A stretch of DNA of 30,745 nt from Syncephalis plumigaleata (taxonomy: Eukaryota > Zoopagomycota > Zoopagomycetes > Zoopagales > Piptocephalidaceae): the NCBI GenBank assembly GCA_025201365.1, contig JAIXMF010000149.1, positions 1 through 30,745 of the forward strand. Direction: 5' to 3'. The translations under genes were made by a program, and so were the position numbers. Below are positions 21,948-30,745 of the stretch, one piece after another. Each line of letters begins with the position of its first letter. Position 1 is the first letter of the stretch. The notes under the pieces are model-generated. The model was not told where the DNA came from and made no database searches. It saw only the letters and a program-made list of their open reading frames with translations.

Positions 21948-24383
21948 TTAAGGAGTGAATAGTTGAGTGGTATCCAATATTACATATCGAAATTTCCTCT
22001 TTTTCGGTCGTAGTTGCCATAAAGCACTGACGAGTAGTTCGCGTGGACTCACACGTCCCTCTTCTATCGAGCGTGGCTGGGGAGCCCATCGCCTCGAATT
22101 GGTCGACACTTTATAGTCGTGCTCCGACATCGTATCAATGTCAGTTAAGACATGCCTAATCGATTCGTCAGTCTCATGACTTGCGGTGGAATCTAACGGG
22201 ACATCTGCATGTATGGGCTGTTGTAAGGAACTGACCGCTTTAATCCATAGACGCCACTTTAAATCATCCATGCGTGGTAGGGCCAGGCATATGTGAGTAG
22301 AGGAACAATGTGCCATTACAGATTTACGATAAGTAGTAGTCGATGCCGATCGTTTTATCGTCGACAACGAACAACATGTATAAAATGGTTCATGTCGTTG
22401 TTGACGCTTTCTTCCCTGGTTGTTATTGCTTCCACTCTCCTGGTCGGTGGTAATGGCTTGCTTAATATTTACATGATCGTTGTCGACTTCAATCAGGCAA
22501 TGTACCTTGCCTGTAATTGCGTCGATAATCCTGTGTCGATACCCGTTCACTTCATCGATTTCAACGCCACACTGAAAACGACCGATAATAGGGTGTACTT
22601 GGGCATCCCCATAGATATTTGACCAAACGGTACGATACTCGTTGATGACACATCCATCCCGTAGACTCAGTACTTGCGTTATATTATTGTTGGTATACGC
22701 GATAATAACTTGATGTTCAGCTATTACTTTAACAGTGTGATATTTCGTATAGTGCTGCCAGATGATACCGGGTTTTGGTTTACCGTTGATCGACGCCGCT
22801 TCCATTAGCGATCCATTGCAACGGGAATCGATCTCGAGAACAGCTAGCCAGCTTTTATCGCGACATTTACGCGACCACATATGAATGACCACTTGATTGG
22901 GATTGCCACATGCCAGTGTCAATTCATTGAATAAATAGTGATTACCATGTCGTTGCGTAGTATTTTGATATGCCACCTTATTCTTATGTCTTTGCTGATT
23001 CATCGTCATTCTTCTAATAATTGCTGCTTTCTGCGGACTGAATCTACCATGACGTATTACTTTATGGCTAATGGCATGTGCGCCGCTGTTGCGATTGCTT
23101 ATGCCCCTCTGGAAACAGACAACTTGCCAGAAATAATGGCCGGGCGTGTTTTTCTCCTGCCACAAACGAAACACCTTTATACAGTTGGGATTGGCATCGA
23201 TAATAAGGTTTTGTCCACGTTGCAAACAAGTGTAATGATCCACTACACTAACATCGCCCTCCTTCAAGATACTCGATTCATCTGTGCTATCCAGGTAGCA
23301 CGCACATAACTGAAATTTGTTTTGACTTTGTTGATCGAGATCCATCCAAATAAGCCATTCATTAGACATGCCTACAATAATGGCGTGTAGACTAACCAAT
23401 AAAACCCTGCATGGATCCGATCTACCAGTTTGCCAGACACATATACACGTGGTGGTGCTGCTGAAACTACGTGGAATAACGGCCAGATGAGTGGAACTAG
23501 TCATTACTTGTTGGATATAGTTGAATTTCGACCATTGATACGGTAAATGTATATCGATTAAATGACAAGCATTTTGCGATGTAGTCGTACTCGTGCCGCT
23601 ACTACTCCTACTATTGCTGCTGCTGATACTTTTACCACTTATACTTCTACTACTGGAAATTCTGCCATAGCTGCTCATTCTGGCGTGTCCCATCGTAATG
23701 CCAGGTATCCCAATGGAGTTGTATTGATTTGCCACCGGGGCAATAAGCAATCGATGCTTGCCCTTGATTTCGAATAGTGTACCCCATGCAGCCGATGCCA
23801 ATGGTACTAGGTTGGAGCAACGTCCATGCAATGAGGTATTCAAACGTCCTACGTGACTTTTAACATATTGCTTGATCTGTGATAACATGGAGAAATCCTT
23901 AGGCTCGAACGCGCTCTCCATGCTAGAATTCGGCGTCAATGATACAATCGATGATGAGTGGCTTTCACTTGAACTGTGCACAGGGAAGTAAAGCTCACGG
24001 GTTCGTAATAGACCATGCGTCCAATTCCTCTCGAGGAGTTCTCGCCATTGAAACGCCACTCGCCAGTGCTGATCCAATGGTTTGCAAGCGGTACCGTTTA
24101 AATCCAAAGACAGCTCTAAATTGTAGCAAGCACCCATGGCCCATTGTAGCCATTCATCCTCCGGTTGACCGGCTACCGCTGGATATCGAGCATGGTAGAG
24201 GTTTTTCCAATAGACATCCTCCAGCACATTTGTCATTGCAATGCCCATCAGGCCATTCTTGCATAGTGCCTGCACTGATGATATATCAGCGGATTGTTGC
24301 GGTTGCTTGGAGAAACCAGAGAAATACTTGTTCAGCAAACTCATACTATCTAATTCTATTCTTTTTCGGTATGATACATTCAA
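21948..24383 (-). CDS. F-box-like / propeller-like protein of unknown function (811 aa)
   Basis: Single long exon. The Met at 24383 is used; an alternative Met lies 13 codons later before SLLNKYFSGF. The N-terminal 75 residues look like a worn F-box: ISSVQALCKNGLMGIAMTN, then EDVYWKNLYHARYP. They are followed by EDEWLQWAMGACYNLELSL and FQWRELLERNWTHGLL. These match in order the module WKQSYIAHFP / EIDWLRWCKAALLL / QRRQQLEANW of the neighbouring larger gene. Residues 120-260 are Ser-rich. The remainder has repeated strand-like patterns (THLAVIPRSF, CICVWQTG, NEWLIWMDL, VVIHMWSRK) suggesting a beta-propeller without clear WD dipeptides. I do not recognise a named family. A role as a substrate receptor of a cullin ligase is possible but unproven. 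Confidence 0.65.
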   Translation of the reverse strand: MNVSYRKRIELDSMSLLNKYFSGFSKQPQQSADISSVQALCKNGLMGIAMTNVLEDVYWKNLYHARYPAVAGQPEDEWLQWAMGACYNLELSLDLNGTACKPLDQHWRVAFQWRELLERNWTHGLLRTRELYFPVHSSSESHSSSIVSLTPNSSMESAFEPKDFSMLSQIKQYVKSHVGRLNTSLHGRCSNLVPLASAAWGTLFEIKGKHRLLIAPVANQYNSIGIPGITMGHARMSSYGRISSSRSISGKSISSSNSRSSSGTSTTTSQNACHLIDIHLPYQWSKFNYIQQVMTSSTHLAVIPRSFSSTTTCICVWQTGRSDPCRVLLVSLHAIIVGMSNEWLIWMDLDQQSQNKFQLCACYLDSTDESSILKEGDVSVVDHYTCLQRGQNLIIDANPNCIKVFRLWQEKNTPGHYFWQVVCFQRGISNRNSGAHAISHKVIRHGRFSPQKAAIIRRMTMNQQRHKNKVAYQNTTQRHGNHYLFNELTLACGNPNQVVIHMWSRKCRDKSWLAVLEIDSRCNGSLMEAASINGKPKPGIIWQHYTKYHTVKVIAEHQVIIAYTNNNITQVLSLRDGCVINEYRTVWSNIYGDAQVHPIIGRFQCGVEIDEVNGYRHRIIDAITGKVHCLIEVDNDHVNIKQAITTDQESGSNNNQGRKRQQRHEPFYTCCSLSTIKRSASTTTYRKSVMAHCSSTHICLALPRMDDLKWRLWIKAVSSLQQPIHADVPLDSTASHETDESIRHVLTDIDTMSEHDYKVSTNSRRWAPQPRSIEEGRVSPRELLVSALWQLRPKKRKFRYVILDTTQLFTP

Positions 24384-24981
24384 ATACTAATCAAAAAGGG
24401 GGAAAATGGGCTTGCACCTACTAGGGCGATGATATTGACATATACCTCATTTAAATACAGGTCACGCATATAGGCACACGTGTACACGTACATACATACG
24501 CACATACAAACCGTCATGGCTAAGGACTATGACAATGTTGCACTAATGATTGGTTCTACTAGAGGCGTTGATGGAATGACGTTCGAGTTGATTGGCTAGA
24601 ACGCTTTCCATTTGCAACGCAAACTTGCAGACAAATAGACCGTAATAATGCGTGCAATCCACTAGTTGCACGTATATGACGATATCACTGACGGTCTGTT
24701 CATCGATTTTTCTTTTCCATCCTTAACGAATTAGCCATCGTATGAAATGATCTATTCATTCATCGCTATTACACTCGATAATACAACCTATTTGATCGAT
24801 TTACTATATGCCGCTAATAATAATATTTATTGATATTCGTTTATACAGCAAAAACATGCACAAAGCTGCAGCTTATTTTGCTCAAATGTTTAATTTTACT
24901 GCAAAGCAATATACATACATACGTGTGTGTGTGTGTGTTCGTTCATTTGTATGTATATTAGTTAATAGACCATCATACTTC
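24384..24981. other. Intergenic between the F-box-like gene and the RBM26/27-like gene
   Basis: Upstream region of the 811-residue gene and 3' flank of the RNA-binding protein gene. ACACGTGTACACGTAC at about 24476-24491 is a small palindromic cluster of ACGT cores. A short GTGTGTGTGTGTG run lies at about 24924-24938. No gene is supported. Confidence 0.5.
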
Positions 24982-27605
24982 TTATCGTTTCCACGATCGT
25001 TCACTATCTTCCATTGCGTCAAAGTCACCATCCTCATCCATAACCGTATTGCTAATGCTAGATGTAATTGTCTCAGGTGTAGATGCCACCACCGGTGCTG
25101 GCTCGTTATACCATGACATTTTAAGTGTACCCACTCCTTCCATTTGTGCACCACTAAACGCGGCCTTTTCCGCTTCATGTCGTGTTTCAAACGTGATAAT
25201 TGCTCGGTTCTCCGCATCCAATGTATTAATATTTGTTACTACACCAAATTTCTATATGTGTAGATGTATATATATTTCATTAGTTAGTCTATATGTATAT
25301 TATGTATTCTTAGGTATTGTCCATTTGCTTCACTTACCGAGAAATGTGCTTGTAGTGTATTTTTAATATCATCCGTGAGATCACGTACTTGAATCTTAGT
25401 AGTACGATTGTCAAGTTTAAATGCTGCTGGTGCCGGAGTTGCATTGGTAGTACCTGCCGCTGCCGTTGTCGCTGCCGTTGTTGTTGCTGTTGCTGGTGTC
25501 CATGTCATGCTACCACGTCCGCGTCCACGACCACGCCATCCACCATAGGCACCGCGTCCACGGCCACGGCCACGTCCATAATAACCGCCGGCGGAGTAAT
25601 CTTGCGAGTTCGACGCATCTATCCCTAGTTCCTCGGCTTCTTTTTGCAATTTGGCTAATTTAGCGCGTAGCATTGCTTCCTCACTCTCGGGCTCTTCATT
25701 TTGTGATGTTGCTCCATTCTCGTTTAGCTTTGCGTTCAATTGCATGCTCTCTAGTTCACGGTCCAATTGATTGCGTCGCTGCTGTTCATAGGTTAAACTG
25801 GCGTTGTTCGCCGCCTCTTGTTGCTGCATGCGTAAATGCTCAGTCTCAGCTTGACTTTCCTTCACTACCGCGGTTATCTGCTCTAGTGCCTGTTGTAATT
25901 CGGCACGATCACTATCCGCCAAATCCGAGCGATTAAGTTGCGCCTCCAACAATTGCTGCTGCTCCAATTGCATCTGTAATAGTTGCTCCTTCTTTCGTTG
26001 AATGTCAAGTATCTGTTCCAGTTTTGCTTGACGCTGCTGTGCTTTAACATCTGCATCCGATTGTGCAGCAGGCGCTGTCTCCATAGCATCACTTCCTGTA
26101 GGCGTGCCACCCTGCTGCCAATGCTCGTTTTGTAGTCGTTCATGCCAGAATACCTTAATAAATCGATTGCCAAACACCGCATCTTGACAACTGTAGGCGG
26201 CGTATGCCTCGGCATTCGAGCTGAACTGCACTAATGCTTGTCGATTGACGGGATCAACTTGAATGTTCACAATAGTGCCAAATCGACGGAAGTAATCGTT
26301 TACTTGATCGAGCGCACACTGTTCAGGCGAGATGTTCTCCACGCGTAGTATAGTTCGTACATTTGCATTACTAGCGTTCATACCAGTTGAATCGAATCCG
26401 CCTCGACCACCTCGACCACGTCCACGTCCCATTCGTGCATTAACACCACCACGACCACGCATTCCATGCGAGGATACACCGCTGGCATCGTAGCCTTCAT
26501 TGATAGGGCCAGGATGCTCAGGAGAATAGCCGATAGGATCGGACACGGCAATAGTTGCATTAGGCGATATATGCTCGTATGGACAAGTATCACCACGCGA
26601 GCAGAATCCTTTCTGATCAAACTGATGACAACGACCTCGTCGATATCCACCATTAGCATTCCGCGCACCAACCATACCAGATGATGGCATTTGATTCATC
26701 GAGGTGTAGTTCATATTGCCCGCTATCGGGCCACCTAGCTGATTAGCATCTGAGTTCCATATGGGAATGGGACCACCGATACTACCGTTTGTTGGTATGG
26801 CACCACCAGCAGTCGTGCCCCTATGTGGTGGTCGCTCACGTCTTTTCTGCGAACGTCGATCGTCGTAATTACCATGCCCATCACGGTATGTGTCGCGCGA
26901 TGCCCTTGCACTAGGTGACGCTGACCTACGTCTACTTGGACTACGTGTCCAGTTACGATCGCGATTAGGTGATCCGTATCGACGATCTCGTCTATAACCT
27001 TTATCGGCTTCGTTGTTGCCCACAATTTCATCTGTGTCGTTTCGATTCCTAGTACGACTATAATTGTCACGATGCATTCGATCACGTCCACGATCACGAT
27101 CCTGTACATTGTTATTATTATTATTATTGTTATTCTCCATTGCCGTCGATGAATACTGAGATCCTGTCGTGTATTGTTGACGTACTTCATTCGGTAAAAA
27201 GTCTAGCGTAGTCATCATATTCAAGAGATTATCGACGAACGACACCGTATCTAATTGAGGGCGGTATAAAAACGTATACAAGCCAGGTCAGGTCAGGTCA
27301 AGTTGTTGTTTATGATTATAGATATAGATATACGCTTACATTCACTTAGAAAATCCTCCAACTGACTAACACATAGTTCACGCATTTCATCACGTGGCTT
27401 ATCATTCTTCAATAATGCGATAACGTAGTCGGCCAATACAACAGGATCCGCGTCGCAACTGCAATCATAACAGTGCAGTTAGTATGGCTAGATTGTTAGA
27501 TTGATCATTTATAACTTACATTGGTTCTAGCTCCGAGGCTAGTCTATCTTTTAAATACTGACTAGCACTAGCGTCGTTTAATACTATAGCTATTGATTGC
27601 GCCAT
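24982..27605 (-). CDS. RBM26/RBM27-like RNA-binding protein (fission yeast Rmn1-like)
   Basis: Four exons, 27605-27520, 27458-27340, 27250-25338 and 25251-24982, all in phase; 795 residues. The N-terminus LKDRLASELEPICDADP, then VLADYVIALLKNDK and ELCVSQLEDFL, is the PWI-like domain typical of RBM26/27. Next come an Asn run (microsatellite-encoded), an RD/RS-rich stretch, a CCCH zinc finger CHQFDQKGFCSRGDTCPYEH (about 272-291), a GRGRGRGG stretch, an RRM at about 366-442 (TILRVENISPEQ, ALVQFSS), a Gln/Glu/Leu coiled coil (about 470-606), RGRGRGRG repeats (about 620-650), and a second RRM from about 682 to 757 (KIQVRDLTDDI...AIITFET.HEAEKAAFSGA). In animals RBM26/27 act with the PAXT poly(A)-tail exosome-targeting system; Rmn1 does so in the fission yeast MTREC complex. 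The ZFC3H1-like gene at the other end of the window belongs to the same system. Intron 2 holds GGTCA tandem units. Confidence 0.9.
27283..27303. repeat. AGGTC/GGTCA tandem units in intron 2 of the RBM26/27-like gene
   Basis: About four consecutive 5-bp units (CCAGGTCAGGTCAGGTCAAG), on the intronic side of exon 3's acceptor. Nothing functional is evident. Confidence 0.7.
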
Positions 27606-29060
27606 AGTGTAGACATAAACAAACGCCTAGTAGTAATGCAATAAACGCACACGCACACGTACACACACGTACACCCAGGGACAAGATCCAACAACGAGAC
27701 CGGTCGTTACAGTAAATCAGCGCGTTTCAAAGACGAATAAGCGTACTCGAACGATTGCAAGTTGCTTATGAAGGCTTTCTTTTCCGACAAATCCGTGGCA
27801 ATAAAGCTCAAAAGAATTAAATTATATATAGTAAGCCAGGATGACTTTAGAAAAAGAATTTTACACTACGGTGATGTGGTGTTAAATACAGATTTACATT
27901 TTCATCAATGTAGGATTCATTTTGTAAGAAGCAAACTTGAAACTTGTAACCTAAGCTTATACACGTTTGCTCGTTCATCAATCTCTATGGTTTTACAGAG
28001 AAATACTAGTATTACTTGGATATTCGTTAATTGATGAAGCTGGCTATCAGTATTATAGAAAGCCATATGCATGACTTGCTCTCTCTTGCTCTCTCTTGCT
28101 CTTGCTCTTGCTCTTTCTCTCTTGCTCTACTAGTGGTAACATGCTGCCATGGGTCACATGCGACAGAAACTGTTTCTCTTCAGAAGTGTTCACGTTGTGT
28201 TCTCTCTCTCTCTCCTCACTTTACTCTTTCATCATCTTCCTATCATCCCTAAGCAATCCATGTGGATATAGGGTGAGTCAATCCGCCAGAATAGTGTGAT
28301 AGCCAAGATCAGTAATTGTTTATTGTACTCTTGAAGATCATACCAATATCCTATCTACAAGGCCATCCTTATTTGCACTCGCTGACTACAAGCGAGAGAT
28401 AGAGAATGTATCAATGCAGGTTATTATTAACTCATTCATTGGTATCAAAAAGTACTTAAGAGTATATTAGTGGCCATCATCATCATCATCCTCCTCCTCC
28501 TCCTCCTCTTACTTCCCCTTTCATCACGCTATCATCGCACCATTATCAATCATTATTAAAAGTGTAGCAACTCTTGCTCGATATTACCCTTCTTTTTACT
28601 CTCCAATTCTTTCTTTATTGCTTATAACCGCGCTGTTACTACTGCTACCAAGAAGCGTACAGACAAACACAACACACAACACACACACATACGCAACACA
28701 CATATTCTCACTTTCATTCTTTCTTACTCCATTCCTGTCAACGTACTCATCCTTCTTCTCCTTCTCCTCTGTTGTGCACTCGCCTACGCACCCTTATCCC
28801 TATACTCACAGACATAACACCAACACATACGTATATACTCACACGTACTTCCTCACTCACTCACTCATTCACTTATTGTTTTTCAGTGAACACAGAACGA
28901 GAAAGAAAGAGCAAGCGAGATAGCTTAACCTTAAACGCTTTCCATCTTCGAATCAAAAAAGCTACCTCCACTACGATATTCTATCTTTTCCTTTTGTGTG
29001 TATTTCTTCTAGCACTTGTTCCTCCTCGCCATACCGTACATACACCGAGTTTGACTAACT
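27606..29060. other. Shared upstream region of two divergent genes, low-complexity
   Basis: The RBM26/27-like gene (-) and the Rab5-like gene (+) are transcribed away from this 1.45-kb region. It contains CTCTTGCTCTCTCTTGCTC repeats (about 28078-28130), a CATCATCATCATCCTCCTCC run (about 28477-28508), CACACA-rich tracts (about 28665-28700), and is strongly C/T-rich up to the Rab5 start codon, as in many fungal promoters and leaders. A frame at 27762-28034 is not supported. Confidence 0.5.
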
Positions 29061-30419
29061 ATGGCGCAACAACGAGACGCATCTGGTGGTCGTGTTTTCC
29101 AGTTCAAACTAGTGTTGCTAGGTGGGTTCATCCGCTTTATTGGATAAACAGGACTAGTGCTGACCAAATAATAACCTTATATTACGTTTTGTTTATAGGC
29201 GAATCAGCCGTAGGCAAATCAAGGTAAATAACCGTTGTGGTCTATATTAGCCAGGTCACAAGTATGAATTCTCCCTCCTGTACTTACTACGACTATTATT
29301 ATTGTTATTGTCGTTGAATAGTTTGGTGCTTCGGTTTGTTAAAGACCAGTTTGACGACTATAGAGAGAGTACCATTGGCGGTAAATATTATTCCGATTTA
29401 TTAATCCACCTGTTACTGTCATATGAATACTAATATCATTGCTTGTCCTAATATCCATTACGACTATTCCTATTACACCTTTCTATATTCGACTATCATG
29501 CCCAATGATAATAGCGGCATTTCTAACCCAGTCACTTCAATTGGAATCGGGCGTAACAATAAAGTATGAAATCTGGTAGGTATATATACACGTATGTTGT
29601 TGCTGTATTGATGACTTTATTAATAATTATAATAACTATTAGGGATACTGCTGGACAAGAACGCTACAAGGTAAACGAATAGCGATATATATATATATAC
29701 AACGAATGGTGTTTATTCCTCAGTATAACTAACTAGTTCAAATAGAGTTTGGCTCCCATGTATTATCGTAATGCAAACTGCGCAGTAGTCGTGTATGACA
29801 TCACGCAGATGGCAAGTAACTTCAAAGTTCTAGTTTTATGGATAAGCTAACGCATGGACATTCTATTTTATCTTATAGAGCTCGTTGGAAAAGGCCAAAT
29901 CATGGATTGAGGAATTGCATAAACAGGCCGATCCCAATATCGTCATTGCATTGGCGGGCAACAAGTCTGATTTATCAGCTCGTCGTGCTGTACCTGTCGA
30001 TGTAAGTTATCTACACTACTAGTACCTATGCAATATCAATCGAGTAACTAATCATTGGTATCATTTACTACACGTTTGTTTGACACTCTGCGATACGACA
30101 TGATAGGTGGCAAAGGCATTTGCTAACGAGCATGGCCTCTTATTCCTGGAGACGTCAGCGAAAACTGCCGAAAATGTGTATGAACTATTTGCAGAGATCG
30201 GTAAGAACTGACTAGTAATTACTTTTACTACTACTATATCTAATATGCATATTTCTGTTTTGTGTATATATAATTTATTACGATCATCGTTGTAATAATA
30301 ATACTGTAATAGCCAAGAAATTGCCACTTGATGATCAATCCAAGACAGGTCCTGGTGGTCGTCCACTATCGACAGTTGATATGAACTCTACAGCACGCGG
30401 CGGTAACTGTGCATGCTAA
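29061..30419 (+). CDS. Rab5-family small GTPase (Ypt5/Vps21-like)
   Basis: Nine exons, 29061-29121, 29199-29223, 29322-29380, 29515-29575, 29643-29670, 29746-29811, 29879-30001, 30107-30200, 30313-30419; 207 residues. All GTPase boxes are present: [20 protein letters not shown] (P-loop), the Rab5-specific effector stretch [28 protein letters not shown] (switch II), NKSDL and ETSAK. The C-terminus NCAC is a CXC prenylation signal for geranylgeranylation. Rab5 proteins control early endosome fusion and vacuolar/endocytic sorting. Intron 6 (29812-29878) must use a GC donor (ATG|GCAAGT) to give ...[14 protein letters not shown]; the nearest GT donors break the frame. Exons of 25 and 28 nt are notably small. 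The start is fixed by homology: [10 protein letters not shown] precedes the conserved core directly. Confidence 0.95.
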
Positions 30420-30745
30420 TCTATCATAATAGACAAGACACAGATATACCTGTTTACCTTTCTATTACTATGGTGATATATATATATACTATCATTATAT
30501 ATCGTTTATTTAGTTGATTGATTGATTGATTGGCTAGTTTAAATCGGTTATGGTATGATGCACCATTGCATATCACCTTATAGTATCATGTCATTATCTT
30601 ATAAACTTGAATATTGATTAAGTGTACTTTTACTATTACTATGATGATTATTATTGAATGTGTATATAGTTTAATAATGAACAGCGATTTCTTGTTTGTT
30701 TGTTTGCTTGTTTGTTTGTTTGTTTGATTAGCAAGAAGTCGAGCA
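30420..30745. other. 3' flank of the Rab5-like gene with tetranucleotide repeats
   Basis: It holds GATTGATTGATTGATTGG (about 30515-30532) and a TGTTTGTTTG run (about 30695-30727) near the window's right edge. No gene is visible before the window ends. Confidence 0.6.

Noticed and set aside
1-30745. tRNA genes, rRNA genes, CRISPR arrays
   Set aside because: No tRNA A/B-box pair, rRNA stretch or regularly spaced direct repeats were seen on either strand.

Overview
This is nuclear DNA from a eukaryote with compact, intron-dense genes. The introns are mostly 38-124 nt, GT-AG, many with a CTAAC-like branch site, and genes lie on both strands. An early-diverging fungus is my best guess. It rests on the short introns together with RBM26/27-, ZFC3H1- and Rab5-type proteins; I cannot fix the species from sequence alone. 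All splice models below were built by hand and checked only for phase and GT-AG ends.

Left block (1-3161, +): the C-terminal part of a gene for a HAT/TPR-like scaffold resembling ZFC3H1 (PAXT complex in animals, Red1/MTREC in fission yeast). The gene runs off the left edge.

Rearranged island (about 3.2-16.4 kb): two 825-bp inverted repeats, about 98% identical, at 4166-4990 and 15517-16341, enclose 10.5 kb. Just outside the left arm is a broken RRM gene of PUF60 type. Inside are (i) a 15-exon FHA plus Ser/Thr kinase gene of Chk2/Rad53/Cds1 type, with an 8-nt exon in its catalytic loop and a 276-bp solo LTR in its last coding exon; (ii) the decayed remains of a mitochondrial isoleucyl-tRNA synthetase gene containing a 116-bp nested inverted-repeat structure; and (iii) a divergent Cdc20/Cdh1-like WD40 gene lacking a recognisable C-box and the Ile-Arg tail.

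Right block (16.9-30.7 kb): two neighbouring, distantly related F-box-like genes of unknown function (-), an RBM26/RBM27 homologue (-) with a PWI-like N-terminus, CCCH finger, RRM, coiled coil, RGG-rich stretch and second RRM, and a nine-exon Rab5-type GTPase gene (+) with a GC-AG intron.

Connections: the ZFC3H1-like and RBM26/27-like proteins belong to the same nuclear exosome-targeting system in other eukaryotes. The kinase and the Cdc20-like protein are both cell-cycle/checkpoint types and are carried together between the inverted repeats. The most notable item is the solo LTR. It has a perfect 5-bp target duplication, and removing one duplication plus the LTR rejoins the kinase frame exactly at HPW|FKS. 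It thus replaces a 30-residue basic tail with 17 LTR-encoded residues.
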